Part shown: positions 1 to 8,894 of the stretch, piece after piece
Position numbering within the stretch: the first letter of the stretch is position 1
Layout: the number at the start of each line of letters is the position of its first letter
NCBI RefSeq assembly: GCF_030719215.1
Contig: NZ_CP120983.1
Coordinates: 3,720,001-3,784,000, forward strand
Direction: 5' to 3'
Length of the DNA stretch: 64,000 nucleotides
Origin: Streptomyces sp. Alt3
GTDB lineage: Bacteria; Actinomycetota; Actinomycetes; Streptomycetales; Streptomycetaceae
The notes under the pieces: generated by a model
What the model was told of the DNA's origin: nothing
Databases searched by the model: none
What the model saw: only the letters and a program-made list of their open reading frames with translations
Translations under genes and position numbers: made by a program

Positions 1-272
1 GCCTTGTAGCGACGGGACCAGTTCGTCGGCTCCTCGGCATACGGTGCGCGCAGCACCTCGAAGACCCGGTCCAGGCCTTCCTGCCCGACTACGTCGCGCA
101 CACCGACGAACTCCGCATTGTCTGCCGGTACGCGAACGGTCAAGTCGCCCTGGGCGACCTTGAGCACCAAGTAGGTCTTGTCCACGCCTTTGATCTGGCG
201 AGTTTCGATAGCCTCGATCAGCGCGGCCCCGTGATGGGGATAGACCACGGTGTCGCCAACCTTGAACGTCAT
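1..272 (-). CDS. carD: CarD-family transcriptional regulator, partial (3' end off window)
   Basis: The 90 visible residues begin [20 protein letters not shown] and match the N-terminal RNA polymerase-interacting (Tudor-like) domain of CarD/CdnL proteins. These bind the RNAP beta subunit and stabilise the open promoter complex. The start is the ATG at 270-272. The C-terminal DNA-binding helices lie beyond base 1. The neighbour across the 660-bp gap is a lipoprotein gene and then phoP, an order I remember from other Streptomyces. Identity is confident and the length cannot be judged. Confidence 0.93.
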   Translation of the reverse strand, partial: MTFKVGDTVVYPHHGAALIEAIETRQIKGVDKTYLVLKVAQGDLTVRVPADNAEFVGVRDVVGQEGLDRVFEVLRAPYAEEPTNWSRRYK

Positions 273-936
273 GTGACAGGTACCCCTTCCGTGGCTATCC
301 AGAGTAACACGAGAACAGCATCTCCTGAATGGCGTTTTCGCAGGTCAGGGCATATCTCGGGGCTTGACAACTGCAACACGAACGTGCTGCGGGAGCCTTC
401 CGGAAGGCGATATTCGCAGGTCGGAGCGGGCGTGCGGCCACCCTGAAACACACGCGTCACACATGCCGGAAGACCTCCAGAAGGGGCTGAATATCCCGTT
501 TTGCCGGGTTCCGGATGGTGAACTTTCCGTACTCCGTTCGGACCTCGATCACCCGTACGGCCCTAAGCGTCGATGGCCATTGAAATTGATCAACGGCCCG
601 GGCCGGGTGGATTATGCACGGGAAATGCGCCGCGGTCCGGAAATCGATCATCGGCCCGATCAACACACTGATCAGCCGCGCTTTGTGAACGCCGCACGAA
701 TCCTCACCGCTGGAAGGACGGCCGTGACGCGACGGAGCGATGTCCGTGCCGCGTGCGGAAGGCGCCGGTCCGAAGGTCGAAGGGCGCCAGGGGGCGGGTC
801 GGGTGCGGGCCCGGGACGACGGCTCGGTAACCTGAGCCCGCTGACACACACTTAGGGCGGCTTTACGGCCGCTCGGGCCTTCCTGTCCGCAGAGTCCGAA
901 GTCCGCAGTCCGAACGTTCAAGGAGTTGCCGCCGCC
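273..936. other. Long intergenic region between carD and the lipoprotein gene
   Basis: I see no convincing gene here: the open frames are short, lack family resemblance and overlap one another. The stretch is less GC-rich than its surroundings. It holds an imperfect 19-base direct repeat (331-349 and 406-424, shared core TTCGCAGGTC). It must contain the divergent promoters for carD and for the gene at 937, but no clear -35/-10 pair could be assigned. Confidence 0.5.
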
Positions 937-1575
937 GTGAGCCGCAGCCTTCGACACGGCGCCCTCGCCGCCACTGCCCTCGTGTTCCCGATCGCCGCAC
1001 TGTCCGCGTGCAGCGCGGGCAACGACGCGCAGACGCTTCAGGTCAGGCCGGACAACGCAGCCACCGCTGTCGACAACATCAAGATCCAGAACCTGAACAT
1101 CATCACCCAGCCCGAGGCGGACGCCGAAGGCCCGGCGGTCGTCGCCGCCACCCTCTTCAACGACGGCACGAAGCAGGAGGTCGTGGAGAAGATCGCTCTC
1201 CCCGGCACCGGCACCACGGTGAAGCTGCAGGCCGCCAAGGGCAAGGGACCGCTCGTTGTCCCGGCCGGCGGGCGGGTCGTCATCGGCGGGAAGAACAACG
1301 CCTCGGCGGTGATCGAGGACGGCCGCAAGGCAGGGGCCAACGGCAACGTGCAGGCCGTCGCCTTCACGTTCAGCGAGACGGGCGACATCGAGCTCGGCGC
1401 CGCCATCGTCCCGGCGACCAGCTTCTTCGAGGGCTTCGGCCCGAGCGCGCTGCCCTCTGCGAAGCCCACCGCCACGCCTTCGGAGTCCGCGTCGGGCTCC
1501 GCCTCCGAGACGCCGGGCGAGGAGTCCGGGAGCCCCTCGGACACGGCCACGGACGAAGCCGCCGCCGACCACTGA
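937..1575 (+). CDS. Putative secreted lipoprotein of unknown function
   Basis: The 212-residue product starts at GTG 937, with AAGGAG-like bases about 16 nt upstream. It has an n-region with arginines, a hydrophobic segment and a lipobox LSAC, so it is predicted to be lipidated near residue 25 and anchored outside the membrane. The middle resembles a small beta-rich domain, possibly DUF461-like. The last 45 residues are a Ser/Thr/Pro/Glu-rich linker-like tail. It lies convergent with phoP and is separated from it by a strong hairpin. Function is not recognised. Confidence 0.75.
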   Translation: MSRSLRHGALAATALVFPIAALSACSAGNDAQTLQVRPDNAATAVDNIKIQNLNIITQPEADAEGPAVVAATLFNDGTKQEVVEKIALPGTGTTVKLQAAKGKGPLVVPAGGRVVIGGKNNASAVIEDGRKAGANGNVQAVAFTFSETGDIELGAAIVPATSFFEGFGPSALPSAKPTATPSESASGSASETPGEESGSPSDTATDEAAADH

Positions 1576-1591
1576 TCGCGCATGCCGCACG

Positions 1592-1626
1592 CGTGGGGGG
1601 TGTCTCCGTCGGAGACACCCCCCACG
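1592..1626. terminator. Bidirectional stem-loop terminator between lipoprotein gene and phoP
   Basis: A perfect 16-bp inverted repeat (1592-1607 and 1611-1626) with a 3-base GTC loop sits between two convergent stop codons (1575 and 1645). It has no clear U-tract, as is common for Streptomyces terminators. It should act on both transcripts. Confidence 0.85.
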
Positions 1627-1644
1627 TAGCTCGCGGCCCGCGGT

Positions 1645-2325
1645 CTACGGCTCGAACTTGTAGCCCAGACCACGCACCGTCACCAGGTAGCGCGGTGCTC
1701 CCGGGTCGGGCTCGATCTTGGCGCGCAGCCGCTTGACGTGGACGTCCAGGGTCTTGGTGTCACCCACGTAGTCCGCGCCCCAGACCCGGTCGATCAGCTG
1801 CATGCGCGTCAGCACGCGCCCCGCGTTGCGCAGGAGCATCTCGAGCAGGTCGAACTCCTTCAGCGGGAGGTCGACCTTGCCGCCGGAGACCGTGACGACG
1901 TGGCGGTCCACGTCCATCCGGACCGGACCGGCCTCCAGAGCGGCAGGGGTGACCTCCTCCGGCTCACCGCGGCGGCGCAGGACGGCGCGGATGCGGGCCA
2001 CCAGCTCCCGCGAGGAGAAGGGCTTGGTCACGTAGTCGTCGGCTCCTATTTCCAGGCCGACGACCTTGTCGATCTCGCTGTCCTTGGCGGTGACCATGAT
2101 CACCGGGACGTTGGACCGGACGCGCAGTTGCCGGCAGACCTCCGTACCGGGCAGGCCCGGCAGCATCAGGTCGAGCAGCACGAGGTCGGCACCGTTGCGC
2201 TCGAACTCGTCGAGGCCGTCGGGTCCGGTGGCCGCGATGGCCACCTCGAAGCCTTCCTTGCGGAGCATGTAGGACAGGGCGTCGCTGAAGGATTCCTCAT
2301 CCTCGACGACAAGCACTCGGGTCAC
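1645..2325 (-). CDS. phoP: Response regulator PhoP of the phosphate-starvation system
   Basis: The 226-residue OmpR/PhoB-type regulator has an N-terminal receiver domain (VVEDEES acidic pocket, phosphoacceptor Asp52 in LLDLMLPG, Lys in TKPFS). A C-terminal winged helix follows and ends GLGYKFEP. In Streptomyces, PhoP binds PHO boxes to switch on phosphate scavenging and to down-regulate nitrogen and antibiotic genes. Its ATG overlaps the stop codon of phoR by 4 bases (2322-2325), so the two are co-transcribed and probably translationally coupled. A PHO box lies upstream of phoR. Assignment rests on sequence plus the phoR/phoU context. Confidence 0.97.
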   Translation of the reverse strand: MTRVLVVEDEESFSDALSYMLRKEGFEVAIAATGPDGLDEFERNGADLVLLDLMLPGLPGTEVCRQLRVRSNVPVIMVTAKDSEIDKVVGLEIGADDYVTKPFSSRELVARIRAVLRRRGEPEEVTPAALEAGPVRMDVDRHVVTVSGGKVDLPLKEFDLLEMLLRNAGRVLTRMQLIDRVWGADYVGDTKTLDVHVKRLRAKIEPDPGAPRYLVTVRGLGYKFEP

Positions 2326-3590
2326 GGAAGAGCCTCCGGGGCGGGGAATGTTTCAAGAGAATCGGTCTCGTACGGCCCGTCGCCGTCAACAGCGTCGTTG
2401 ACGACCAGGGGTCCGCCGTTGGTACGACCCCGTACGACGCCCGACTCGGGCAGCCGCAGGGTGAACGTGGAGCCCTGTCCCTCAGAGCTCCATACGGTGA
2501 CCTCCCCGCCGTGCGAGGCGGCCACATGCTTGACGATGGCGAGGCCGAGACCGGTGCCACCGGTGGCCCGTGAGCGGGCCGGGTCGACGCGGTAGAACCG
2601 CTCGAAGACACGTTCGCGGTCCTTCTCGGAGATACCGAGGCCCTGGTCGGTCACGGCTATCTCGATCAGGTCCCCGCCGGGTGCGACCATCTTCCGCACC
2701 GCGATGCCGACACGGGTGCGGGCGGGGCTGTAGTTGACGGCATTCTCCACGAGATTGCCGAGGGCGGCCGCGAGCTGGCTCCTGTTCCCCCAGACGAAGA
2801 GATCGGCGGTGCCGCCCGAGGCCATGGTGATCTGCTTCGAACCGGCCTGCTGACGGCACCGGTCGATCGCCTCGTCGACCAGCTCCTCCACCCGGACGGG
2901 CTCGGCGTCCTCCAGCGGGTCGTCGTTCTGCACCCGGGAGAGGTCGATGAGCTCCTGCACGAGATTGGTCAGCCGGGTCGCCTCGATCTGCATGCGGCCG
3001 GCGAACCGCTCCACCGCCTCGGGATCGTCGGAAGCGTCCATGACGGCCTCGGAGAGCAGGGAGAGCGCGCCCACCGGGGTCTTGAGCTCATGGCTGACAT
3101 TGGCGACGAAGTCGCGTCGCACCGCCTCTATGCGGCGGGCCTCCGTCAGGTCCTCGACCAGCAGCAGGACCAGGCGGGAGCCCAGCGGGGCCACCCGGGC
3201 GGAGACGGCCAGCGCCTCGCCCCGGCCCGTCCCGCGGCGCGGGAGGTCCAGCTCGACCTGTCGTATCTCACCGTCGCGCCGGGTGTCCCTGGCCATGTGC
3301 AGCATCGGCTCGACCGCCAGACGCCCGCCCCTGACCAGGCCCAGCGCATACGCGGCGGAGCTGGCCTTGACGACGCTGTCGCTCTCGTCGAGCACCACGG
3401 CGGACGAGCTGAGCACGGAGAGGACCGTGTCCACGCCCGGGGGGAGCGCGGCGTTGCCGTCGGGGCGCAGGGAGGTGCGCGTCGGGCGCTTCTGCTCGCG
3501 TTCGCTCCAGCGGAACGCCAGCATGGCGATCACACCGGTACAGAGCCCGGCGATCGCGGCAGCTGCGGCGACCGCCGCGTTCACGTCCAT
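2322..3590 (-). CDS. phoR: Sensor histidine kinase PhoR (SenX3-type)
   Basis: The 422-residue kinase has one N-terminal membrane segment (about residues 5-26), a PAS-like cytoplasmic region (about 50-150), and an H-box NVSHELKTP with phosphoacceptor His167. The C-terminal ATPase shows the N-box NLVENAVNYS, a G1-type DQGLGI and a GTGLGLAI G2 box. The single short membrane helix and lack of an outside sensor domain fit SenX3/PhoR kinases, which read phosphate through the Pst transporter and PhoU. It phosphorylates the overlapping phoP product. It is divergent from phoU across a 199-bp region that contains a PHO box. Confidence 0.96.
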   Translation of the reverse strand: MDVNAAVAAAAAIAGLCTGVIAMLAFRWSEREQKRPTRTSLRPDGNAALPPGVDTVLSVLSSSAVVLDESDSVVKASSAAYALGLVRGGRLAVEPMLHMARDTRRDGEIRQVELDLPRRGTGRGEALAVSARVAPLGSRLVLLLVEDLTEARRIEAVRRDFVANVSHELKTPVGALSLLSEAVMDASDDPEAVERFAGRMQIEATRLTNLVQELIDLSRVQNDDPLEDAEPVRVEELVDEAIDRCRQQAGSKQITMASGGTADLFVWGNRSQLAAALGNLVENAVNYSPARTRVGIAVRKMVAPGGDLIEIAVTDQGLGISEKDRERVFERFYRVDPARSRATGGTGLGLAIVKHVAASHGGEVTVWSSEGQGSTFTLRLPESGVVRGRTNGGPLVVNDAVDGDGPYETDSLETFPAPEALP

Positions 3591-3663
3591 GCTTCAAGGT
3601 TATGCGGGCTCGCCGACTCTCTCCCAGCCATCCGGGTGCCATCTCGAACACTCGTCGCCCAGA

Positions 3664-3696
3664 GTTCACCAAGGGGAAAGTGACGGTTCACTTCGG
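3664..3696 (+). promoter_or_regulatory. PHO box (PhoP operator) between phoR and phoU
   Basis: Three contiguous 11-base direct repeat units are visible: GTTCACCAAGG (3664-3674), GGAAAGTGACG (3675-3685) and GTTCACTTCGG (3686-3696). The outer two match the Streptomyces PHO-box unit GTTCACC well, and the central one is degenerate. The site sits between divergent phoR and phoU, so it can serve autoregulation of phoRP and control of phoU. The consensus is established knowledge; binding here is inferred. Confidence 0.85.
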
Positions 3697-3789
3697 GGGC
3701 CGGATCCCGACGCGTTGGCCCCCCACCGTGGCAGCGTGGGGGTCGGCCCCAAGACCCCGGCCTCAGCAAGGATCTGGAGAGGGACTTCC

Positions 3790-4467
3790 ATGCGCGACGC
3801 TTATCACGAGGAACTCGATTCGATCGGCGAGGGCCTGGTCGAGATGGCCCGGCTCGTCGGCTCGGCGATCGGACGGGCCACGACGTCCATGCTCGACGCC
3901 GATCTCAAGCTCGCCGAGAGCGTGATCGCCGCGGACCAGAAGGTCGACGACCTGCAGCACGACCTGGAGGCCCGCGCCATCGCGCTGCTGGCCCGCCAGC
4001 AGCCGGTCGCCACCGATCTGCGGATCGTGGTCACCTCGCTGCGGATGAGCGCCGACCTGGAGCGCTCGGGCGACCTCGCCCAGCACGTGGCCAAGCTGGC
4101 ACGGCTGCGCTTCCCCGCGTCGGCGGTGCCGCACGACCTGCACGCGACCATCCTGGAGATGGGACAGCTCGCCCAGCGGCTCATGGCGAAGGCCGCCGAG
4201 GTGATCATCACGAAGGACGTCGACCTGGCGCTCCAGCTGGAGCAGGACGACGACGAGATGGACCTGCTGCACCGGACGCTGTTCCAGCACCTGATGGACG
4301 ACCGCTGGAAGCACGGCATCGAGACCGCCGTCGACGTCACCCTGCTCGGCCGCTACTACGAGCGCTTCGCCGACCACGCCGTGTCGGTCGCCAAGCGTGT
4401 CGTCTACCTGGTCACGGGTGAGCACGCGGACGAGATCCAGGCGGCCGCGTCGGTGGAGGGCGCCTGA
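3790..4467 (+). CDS. phoU: Phosphate signalling protein PhoU
   Basis: The 225-residue all-helical protein begins MRDAYHEELDSIGEG. It has the two PhoU repeats, each with the metal-binding pattern of acidic residues and the DLERSGDLAQHVAK and RYYERFADHAVSVAKRV segments. PhoU links the Pst phosphate transporter to the PhoR kinase and represses signalling when phosphate is plentiful. The start is ATG 3790 with a GGAGAGGGA ribosome site upstream; the longer open frame upstream runs through the PHO box and is not used. The last ~30 bases of the gene are the first unit of a degenerate tandem repeat that continues downstream. Confidence 0.96.
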   Translation: MRDAYHEELDSIGEGLVEMARLVGSAIGRATTSMLDADLKLAESVIAADQKVDDLQHDLEARAIALLARQQPVATDLRIVVTSLRMSADLERSGDLAQHVAKLARLRFPASAVPHDLHATILEMGQLAQRLMAKAAEVIITKDVDLALQLEQDDDEMDLLHRTLFQHLMDDRWKHGIETAVDVTLLGRYYERFADHAVSVAKRVVYLVTGEHADEIQAAASVEGA

Positions 4468-4680
4468 TCCGGGCGGCTGCGCGGCTGGAGCGCTGATCGA
4501 GCCGGCCACGTCGGTGGAGCGGGCCTGAACCAGGTGGCGGCGCTGCTGGAGCGGGCCCGTTCCAGGCGGCCGCGCTGCTGGAGTGGGCCTGATCCAGGAC
4601 GGCCGCTGGAGTGGGCCTGATCCAGAACGGCTGCGCTGCTGGAGCGGGCCTGGTCCGGGCGGCGGCGACGGTGGAGGGGC
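4435..4680 (+). repeat. Degenerate tandem repeats derived from the 3' end of phoU
   Basis: About eight units of roughly 28-33 bases follow each other head to tail. The shared pattern is ATCCAGGCGGCCGCG, then a variable GCTGCTGGAG-like part, then a GGGCCTGA end. The first unit encodes the last residues and stop codon of PhoU; later units repeat the sequence including the TGA. Units differ at many positions and two are shortened. From 4681 to 4865 no further units or genes are seen. Confidence 0.8.
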
Positions 4681-4865
4681 GCAAGGGGCGCAGTCGTCAC
4701 GCCGGCCGCACCTCAGCTTCGGTGCCCGTGCGCCGTTGATGCGCCCTCGCTGCTGGGCATGCAAGGGGTGCGGGGGCGGTGCGGCATGCCTGCGGCCCCC
4801 GTCGTCGGCATGTGTGCCCACGCATGTGCCGTACGCCGTCGAGTCGTACGCCCTGAGGAGGAACC

Positions 4866-5006
4866 ATGGCCGATTCACCCATGACCGAACCCCAGCAGGA
4901 GCCCCCGACCGAAGTGGTGCACCTGCCCCTGCTGGGAGCCTGTGGCTGCGGCTCGGGCTGCGGGTGCGGCTGCCAGTCCGGCGCGCCGTGCCAGTGCGGC
5001 GGCTGA
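4866..5006 (+). CDS. Small cysteine-rich protein, possibly metal-binding
   Basis: This 46-residue ORF begins MADSPMTEPQ and is preceded by a strong AGGAGG ribosome site with good spacing. Its acidic/proline N-terminal half is followed by a tail with seven cysteines in Cys-X1-3-Cys spacing (GACGCGSGCGCGCQSG then PCQCGG). Such dense Cys-Gly spacing suggests a small metal-binding or redox peptide, but it fits no named metallothionein family that I know. It is monocistronic and converges with the MFS gene. Confidence 0.7.
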   Translation: MADSPMTEPQQEPPTEVVHLPLLGACGCGSGCGCGCQSGAPCQCGG

Positions 5007-5157
5007 GAGGGCCGAAGCCTGTGCCGGTGCCCCGCGACGGACGCGAGTCCGTGGCGGGGCACCGACGCCGTCAGGCGTCTCGGACAGCGGGCCGTCGACC
5101 ATGTGCCGCGCCTCGGACAGCGGGTCTCATCTCAGGCCGGCGCCCGCCCGTCGCGAC

Positions 5158-6432
5158 TCAGACAGCGGGCTCGGCGACCGTCGCCCGCTCCTCGGGGGCG
5201 GGCGACGCCGCGACGACCGGCTCCGGAAGATCCAGTTTCCGCATCAGCAGCCAGTAGCCGAACGCGGTCACCGTGCCGAGTACCGCGCAGGTCCCCCAGA
5301 GCCAGGCCGCCCCGTAGTGGTCGATCACGAAGCCGGACATCAGCGGGGCGACGAGCGCCGCGACCGACCAGGACATCGTGTACATGCCCTGGTAGCGGCC
5401 CCGGCCGTGAGCCGGGGACAGCTGTACGACGATGCCCGTCTGCGTGGGCGCGTTGACGATCTCGGCGAGGGTCCAGACGCACACCGTGAGCGCGTACACC
5501 CCGACCGAGCCGGCGAAGGCCGTCAGCCCGAAGCCGTAGCCCGCGATCAGGGACGAGAGGATCAGCAGCCGGCGCGGATCGCGATGCTGGATGAACCGGG
5601 TGACGGGGATCTGCAGGGCCACGATCAGCACACCGTTGACGGCGATCGCCGTGCCGAAGTCGGAGCTGGACAGCCCGTCCGTACCCATGGCGACCGGCAG
5701 GCCCACGTAGCCCTGCTGGAAGATCAGCGCGACCAGGAACGACAGCCCGACGACTCCCATGTAGCGCCCGTCGCGCAGGACCGTGGTCAGCTTCACGTCG
5801 TCCGGCGCGGGGGCTCCGGCAGCCCTGGGCGCCACCTCGGGCCGGGACTCGGGCACCTTGAGGAAGACGACGACCGCGCAGAGCAGCGTCAGGGCGGCCT
5901 CGCCCATGAAGCCGGCGAGGTAGCTGTACTCGGCGATGAACCCGGCCGCCGCGGACGAGACTGCGAACCCCAGGTTGATCGCCCAGTAGTTGAGCGAGAA
6001 GGCCCTGACCCGGTCCTCGGGCCGGACGATGTCGGCCATCATCGCCTGCACGGCCGGCCGGGACGCGTTGCTGGCCATACCCACGACGAAGGCAACGCCC
6101 GCGATGGCCGCCGGATGAACCATGAAGCCGAGCACGGCCACGGACACGGCGGTCGAGAGCTGGGCGATCAGCATCGTCGGACGGCGCCCGAGCCGGTCCG
6201 TCATCACGCCGGCACCCAGCGAGGACACGACCCCGCCGAGCCCGTGTAGGGATGCGACGAGACCGGCGTACGAGGCCGAGTAGCCCCGGTCCAGGGTCAG
6301 ATAGAGCGCCATGAAGGTGGCGACGAACGCACCGAGGCGGTTCACCAGCGTGCTGGTCCACAGCCACCAGAACTCCCTGGGGAGACCGGCGACCGTCTCG
6401 TGTGCCGCCTTTCTCAGACCGGCGACGGACAT
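5158..6432 (-). CDS. Major facilitator superfamily exporter
   Basis: The 424-residue protein from ATG 6432 ([18 protein letters not shown]) has about twelve hydrophobic segments. It also has the MFS motif [18 protein letters not shown] in the loop between helices 2 and 3, typical of drug/H+ antiporters of the DHA1 type. A long cytoplasmic linker rich in Ala/Pro lies in the middle, and the C-terminal tail is acidic. Substrate cannot be inferred. The upstream in-frame extension to 6540 lacks MFS homology and is not used. Confidence 0.88.
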   Translation of the reverse strand: MSVAGLRKAAHETVAGLPREFWWLWTSTLVNRLGAFVATFMALYLTLDRGYSASYAGLVASLHGLGGVVSSLGAGVMTDRLGRRPTMLIAQLSTAVSVAVLGFMVHPAAIAGVAFVVGMASNASRPAVQAMMADIVRPEDRVRAFSLNYWAINLGFAVSSAAAGFIAEYSYLAGFMGEAALTLLCAVVVFLKVPESRPEVAPRAAGAPAPDDVKLTTVLRDGRYMGVVGLSFLVALIFQQGYVGLPVAMGTDGLSSSDFGTAIAVNGVLIVALQIPVTRFIQHRDPRRLLILSSLIAGYGFGLTAFAGSVGVYALTVCVWTLAEIVNAPTQTGIVVQLSPAHGRGRYQGMYTMSWSVAALVAPLMSGFVIDHYGAAWLWGTCAVLGTVTAFGYWLLMRKLDLPEPVVAASPAPEERATVAEPAV

Positions 6433-6652
6433 GGGTTCCCCCCGGGGCGACGTGCGTGTACGGAATGGGCGCCGGCCTGCCCTGTGTAAGTGGCCCGGCG
6501 GCAGTCCGAACATTACGAAGAGGGATTCCCCGGCCGCCACTCAATTGACGCCGCCCGTCAATCGTCGGTCCCCGGCCAGACTCCGGCCCGGTCCCGGTCC
6601 GCCCCTTGGCCGGGCGCGCGGTGGCTACGCGGGTTCGATTACGCTCGGACCC

Positions 6653-7414
6653 ATGGCCGACGCACCGTACAAGCTGATCCTCCTCCGCCACGGCGAGAGC
6701 GAATGGAACGCGAAGAACCTGTTCACCGGATGGGTGGACGTAGACCTCACGGACAAGGGCGAGAAGGAGGCGGTCCGCGGCGGTGAGCTGCTCAAGGACG
6801 CCGGCCTGCTCCCCGACGTCGTACACACCTCGCTCCAGAAGCGCGCGATCCGCACCGCCCAGCTCGGGCTGGAAGCCGCCGACCGCCACTGGATCCCCGT
6901 GCACCGCTCCTGGCGCCTGAACGAGCGCCACTACGGCGCCCTCCAGGGCAAGGACAAGGCCCAGACGCTCGCCGAGTTCGGCGAGGAGCAGTTCATGCTC
7001 TGGCGCCGCTCGTACGACACCCCGCCGCCGGCGCTCGAGGACGGCACCGAGTTCTCGCAGAGCGCCGACCCGCGCTACGCGACGATCCCGCCGGAGCTGC
7101 GCCCGCGCACGGAGTGCCTCAAGGACGTCGTCGAGCGCATGCTGCCGTACTGGTACGACGGCATCGTCCCGGACCTCCTCGACGGCAAGACCGTCCTGGT
7201 CGCCGCCCACGGCAACAGCCTGCGCGGCCTGGTGAAGCACCTGGACGGCATCTCCGACGACGCCATCTCGGGCCTCAACATCCCGACCGGCATCCCGCTC
7301 GCCTACGAGCTGGACGCCGATTTCCGCCCCCTGAAGCCGGGCGGCACGTACCTGGACCCGGACGCGGCGAAGGCTGCGATCGAGGCTGTGAAGAACCAGG
7401 GCAAGAAGAAGTAG
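6653..7414 (+). CDS. gpmA: 2,3-bisphosphoglycerate-dependent phosphoglycerate mutase
   Basis: The 253-residue glycolytic enzyme interconverts 3- and 2-phosphoglycerate. The catalytic motif [10 protein letters not shown] carries the phospho-His. [12 protein letters not shown] and the second catalytic His in [15 protein letters not shown] are present, and the C-terminus ends in a Lys-rich NQGKKK tail as in other GpmA proteins. The ATG at 6653 has no obvious ribosome site, so the mRNA may be leaderless or nearly so. It is a single-gene unit. Confidence 0.97.
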   Translation: MADAPYKLILLRHGESEWNAKNLFTGWVDVDLTDKGEKEAVRGGELLKDAGLLPDVVHTSLQKRAIRTAQLGLEAADRHWIPVHRSWRLNERHYGALQGKDKAQTLAEFGEEQFMLWRRSYDTPPPALEDGTEFSQSADPRYATIPPELRPRTECLKDVVERMLPYWYDGIVPDLLDGKTVLVAAHGNSLRGLVKHLDGISDDAISGLNIPTGIPLAYELDADFRPLKPGGTYLDPDAAKAAIEAVKNQGKKK

Positions 7415-7492
7415 AGAACGCGATCATGCTCCCGACCTGCGCATACGGCGCGGGGCGGGGGCATTTTCATGGCCTGGGCCCTCTTCGGGCCC

Positions 7493-7633
7493 TCAAGCCG
7501 TGTGACCGGAGCGCTCGCCCGAGAGCGGCCGAGCCTGGGCCCGGCTGCTCGGCATGAGGTGCGCGTACGCCTTCAGCGTGGGCCCGGGGTCGGGGTGCCT
7601 GAGGTACTCGGCGACGGCCTTCGGCCAAGCCCT
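7493..7633 (-). pseudogene. C-terminal remnant of a tyrosine-type integrase
   Basis: Read on the minus strand, the frame ending in TGA at 7493-7495 gives KAVAEYLRHPDPGPTLKAYA followed by HLMPSSRAQAR. This closely matches the C-terminal end of actinobacterial phage/ICE integrases (their usual form has GH-x-D-x-x-x-T and a catalytic Tyr in the Y-x-H-L-M segment). The upstream catalytic Arg/His/Arg region is missing and no start codon is available. I read it as debris of an integrated element downstream of gpmA. Confidence 0.65.
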
Positions 7634-7721
7634 ACGACCGTCGGCCCGAGGACAACGAAGCTTGATCACGCAGGTCAGGCCTCGTGCTGGGTCCTGAGTG
7701 CGAACCGCTCATGATGACCTC

Positions 7722-8198
7722 ATGGAGAACGCGGTCGAGAAGATCAAGGTCTGGTTCCGGTTCGTCCCCCGCGAGGGCTGGCTTCCGCAGGACACCGAAG
7801 GACTGTGGGCGACGAGGCTCGGAGAGGACACGGCCCGCGTGCAGAACGCTCCGTTTCTGCAGGACGGTGTGGCCGAGGGCGACGTCGTGCGGTTCGAGAC
7901 AGGTGCCGACGGGCTTCACTGGGCTGCCGGGCGCGTCAGTTCCTCCGGTAACTGCACGATTCGGGTAGTGCCCGTTCCATCCGGTCCGCTGGGTCGCAGC
8001 GCGCGGGCCGTGCACCAACGCCTGTCGGCATTCGGCCTCGGCGGTGAGGTCTTCAGCGCGGAGTTCCCCATGGTGGCCTTCACGGCACCGGCCGGCGCCG
8101 ACTTCGCCGGGATCAAGAGGCTGCTGGAACAAGGTGAGCGAGAAGGGTGGTGGCACCACGAAGTCGGCTGCGGCACGGAGGAGTGGTGGAGCGCCTGA
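7722..8198 (+). CDS. DUF4265 domain-containing protein
   Basis: The 158-residue protein from ATG 7722 begins MENAVEKIKVWFRFVPREGW and fits the DUF4265 family. These are small cytosolic proteins of unknown function with a conserved N-terminal beta-rich domain and a C-terminal segment read here as FPMVAFTAPAGADFAGI. It contains no catalytic motif that I recognise. A GTG at 7698 would add eight residues but lacks a ribosome site. It sits in an accessory patch between an integrase remnant and a toxin-antitoxin pair. Confidence 0.72.
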   Translation: MENAVEKIKVWFRFVPREGWLPQDTEGLWATRLGEDTARVQNAPFLQDGVAEGDVVRFETGADGLHWAAGRVSSSGNCTIRVVPVPSGPLGRSARAVHQRLSAFGLGGEVFSAEFPMVAFTAPAGADFAGIKRLLEQGEREGWWHHEVGCGTEEWWSA

Positions 8199-8645
8199 AA
8201 CTGCATGATCGGCTCGCTGTCCCACGAGTTCAGAGGCGCCGCCGTCGTCGGTCCGCTCACCAGCGCTGCGGAACACACCGAGAACGGCCTTAAAGACGTT
8301 GCGCCCGATCTCGCCGTGTCGCCCAAGTCCGCTGAGCCCGGCGCCTGGTGACCACACAAAACTGAACTGGCACCAGTGTCTGGCGCCCGGCCATGGTGAC
8401 GCCACGGACCAAGCAGGTTGACGGCTATGGCAGTTGCCGGCCCGGTAGACGCGCGCACCACCATCTGCGCCTCTGGCCGGGGGGTGCTCAGCGGGCGCTC
8501 CCCTGGCCCGCCTGAGCCGCAAGCAGATCCTCGACTCCGAGCGTCACACGCTAACGTGGCCCCCACACTGCTTGTTACCCCTGGGCACGCTTCTCGCGGC
8601 ACGGGCGGGCGGGGTGCGGGAGCAAGGAGATCGGGGAGAGCGACC
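8199..8645. other. Gene-poor accessory spacer
   Basis: No gene can be supported in these 447 bases. Codon-position GC is not gene-like in any frame, and the open frames on both strands have no family match. The AT-richer patch at about 8347-8366 and the flanking integrase remnant and toxin-antitoxin pair suggest decayed mobile DNA. Bases just before 8646 include GGAGA and hold the antitoxin ribosome site. Confidence 0.45.
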
Positions 8646-8894
8646 ATGGGCGAGTCTTTGAGGACCTTCGTCGGCGGCACCGAGGTCGAGGTGCCGAACA
8701 GCATTCCCGCGATCCGTGCCGCGCTGCCCGAGGAGAGACGCGAGGAGTTCGAGCAAGCGATCAACGAGGCCGGGGTGCACGAGATTCAGGCCGTCATGCG
8801 GCACTGGATGCTCGAGGCCGTACCCGACCCCGAAGCCGAGCGGATCCTGGACCGGCTCGCTCAGGACGAGGCCGAGAGGCGGAACGTCGCTTGA
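8646..8894 (+). CDS. Putative antitoxin of a type II toxin-antitoxin pair
   Basis: The 82-residue acidic protein starts MGESLRTFVGGTEVEVPNSI. Glu/Asp/Arg-rich helices follow, and it ends EAERILDRLAQDEAERRNVA, typical of the small antitoxin partner of RelE-like toxins in actinomycetes. No standard ribbon-helix-helix or AbrB fold is obvious, so the class is open. GGGGAGAG precedes the ATG. Its stop overlaps the start of the next gene by 4 bases (TTGA), the usual arrangement of such pairs. Confidence 0.6.
   Translation: MGESLRTFVGGTEVEVPNSIPAIRAALPEERREEFEQAINEAGVHEIQAVMRHWMLEAVPDPEAERILDRLAQDEAERRNVA

Noticed and set aside
457-1590. Long minus-strand open frame of 377 codons opposite the lipoprotein gene
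   Set aside because: It is antisense to a well-formed lipoprotein gene, crosses the 1592 hairpin region, is Arg/Gly-rich low complexity and has no family match. High GC makes such shadow frames common.
5132-7240. 702-codon minus-strand frame spanning the MFS and gpmA genes
   Set aside because: It is a shadow of two solid genes (MFS exporter in another frame, gpmA on the plus strand) and has no domain of its own.
8216-8522. Transposase fragment on the minus strand between DUF4265 and the TA pair
   Set aside because: The translated frames show no DDE motif or recognisable transposase signature; only the integrase tail at 7493-7633 is convincing.
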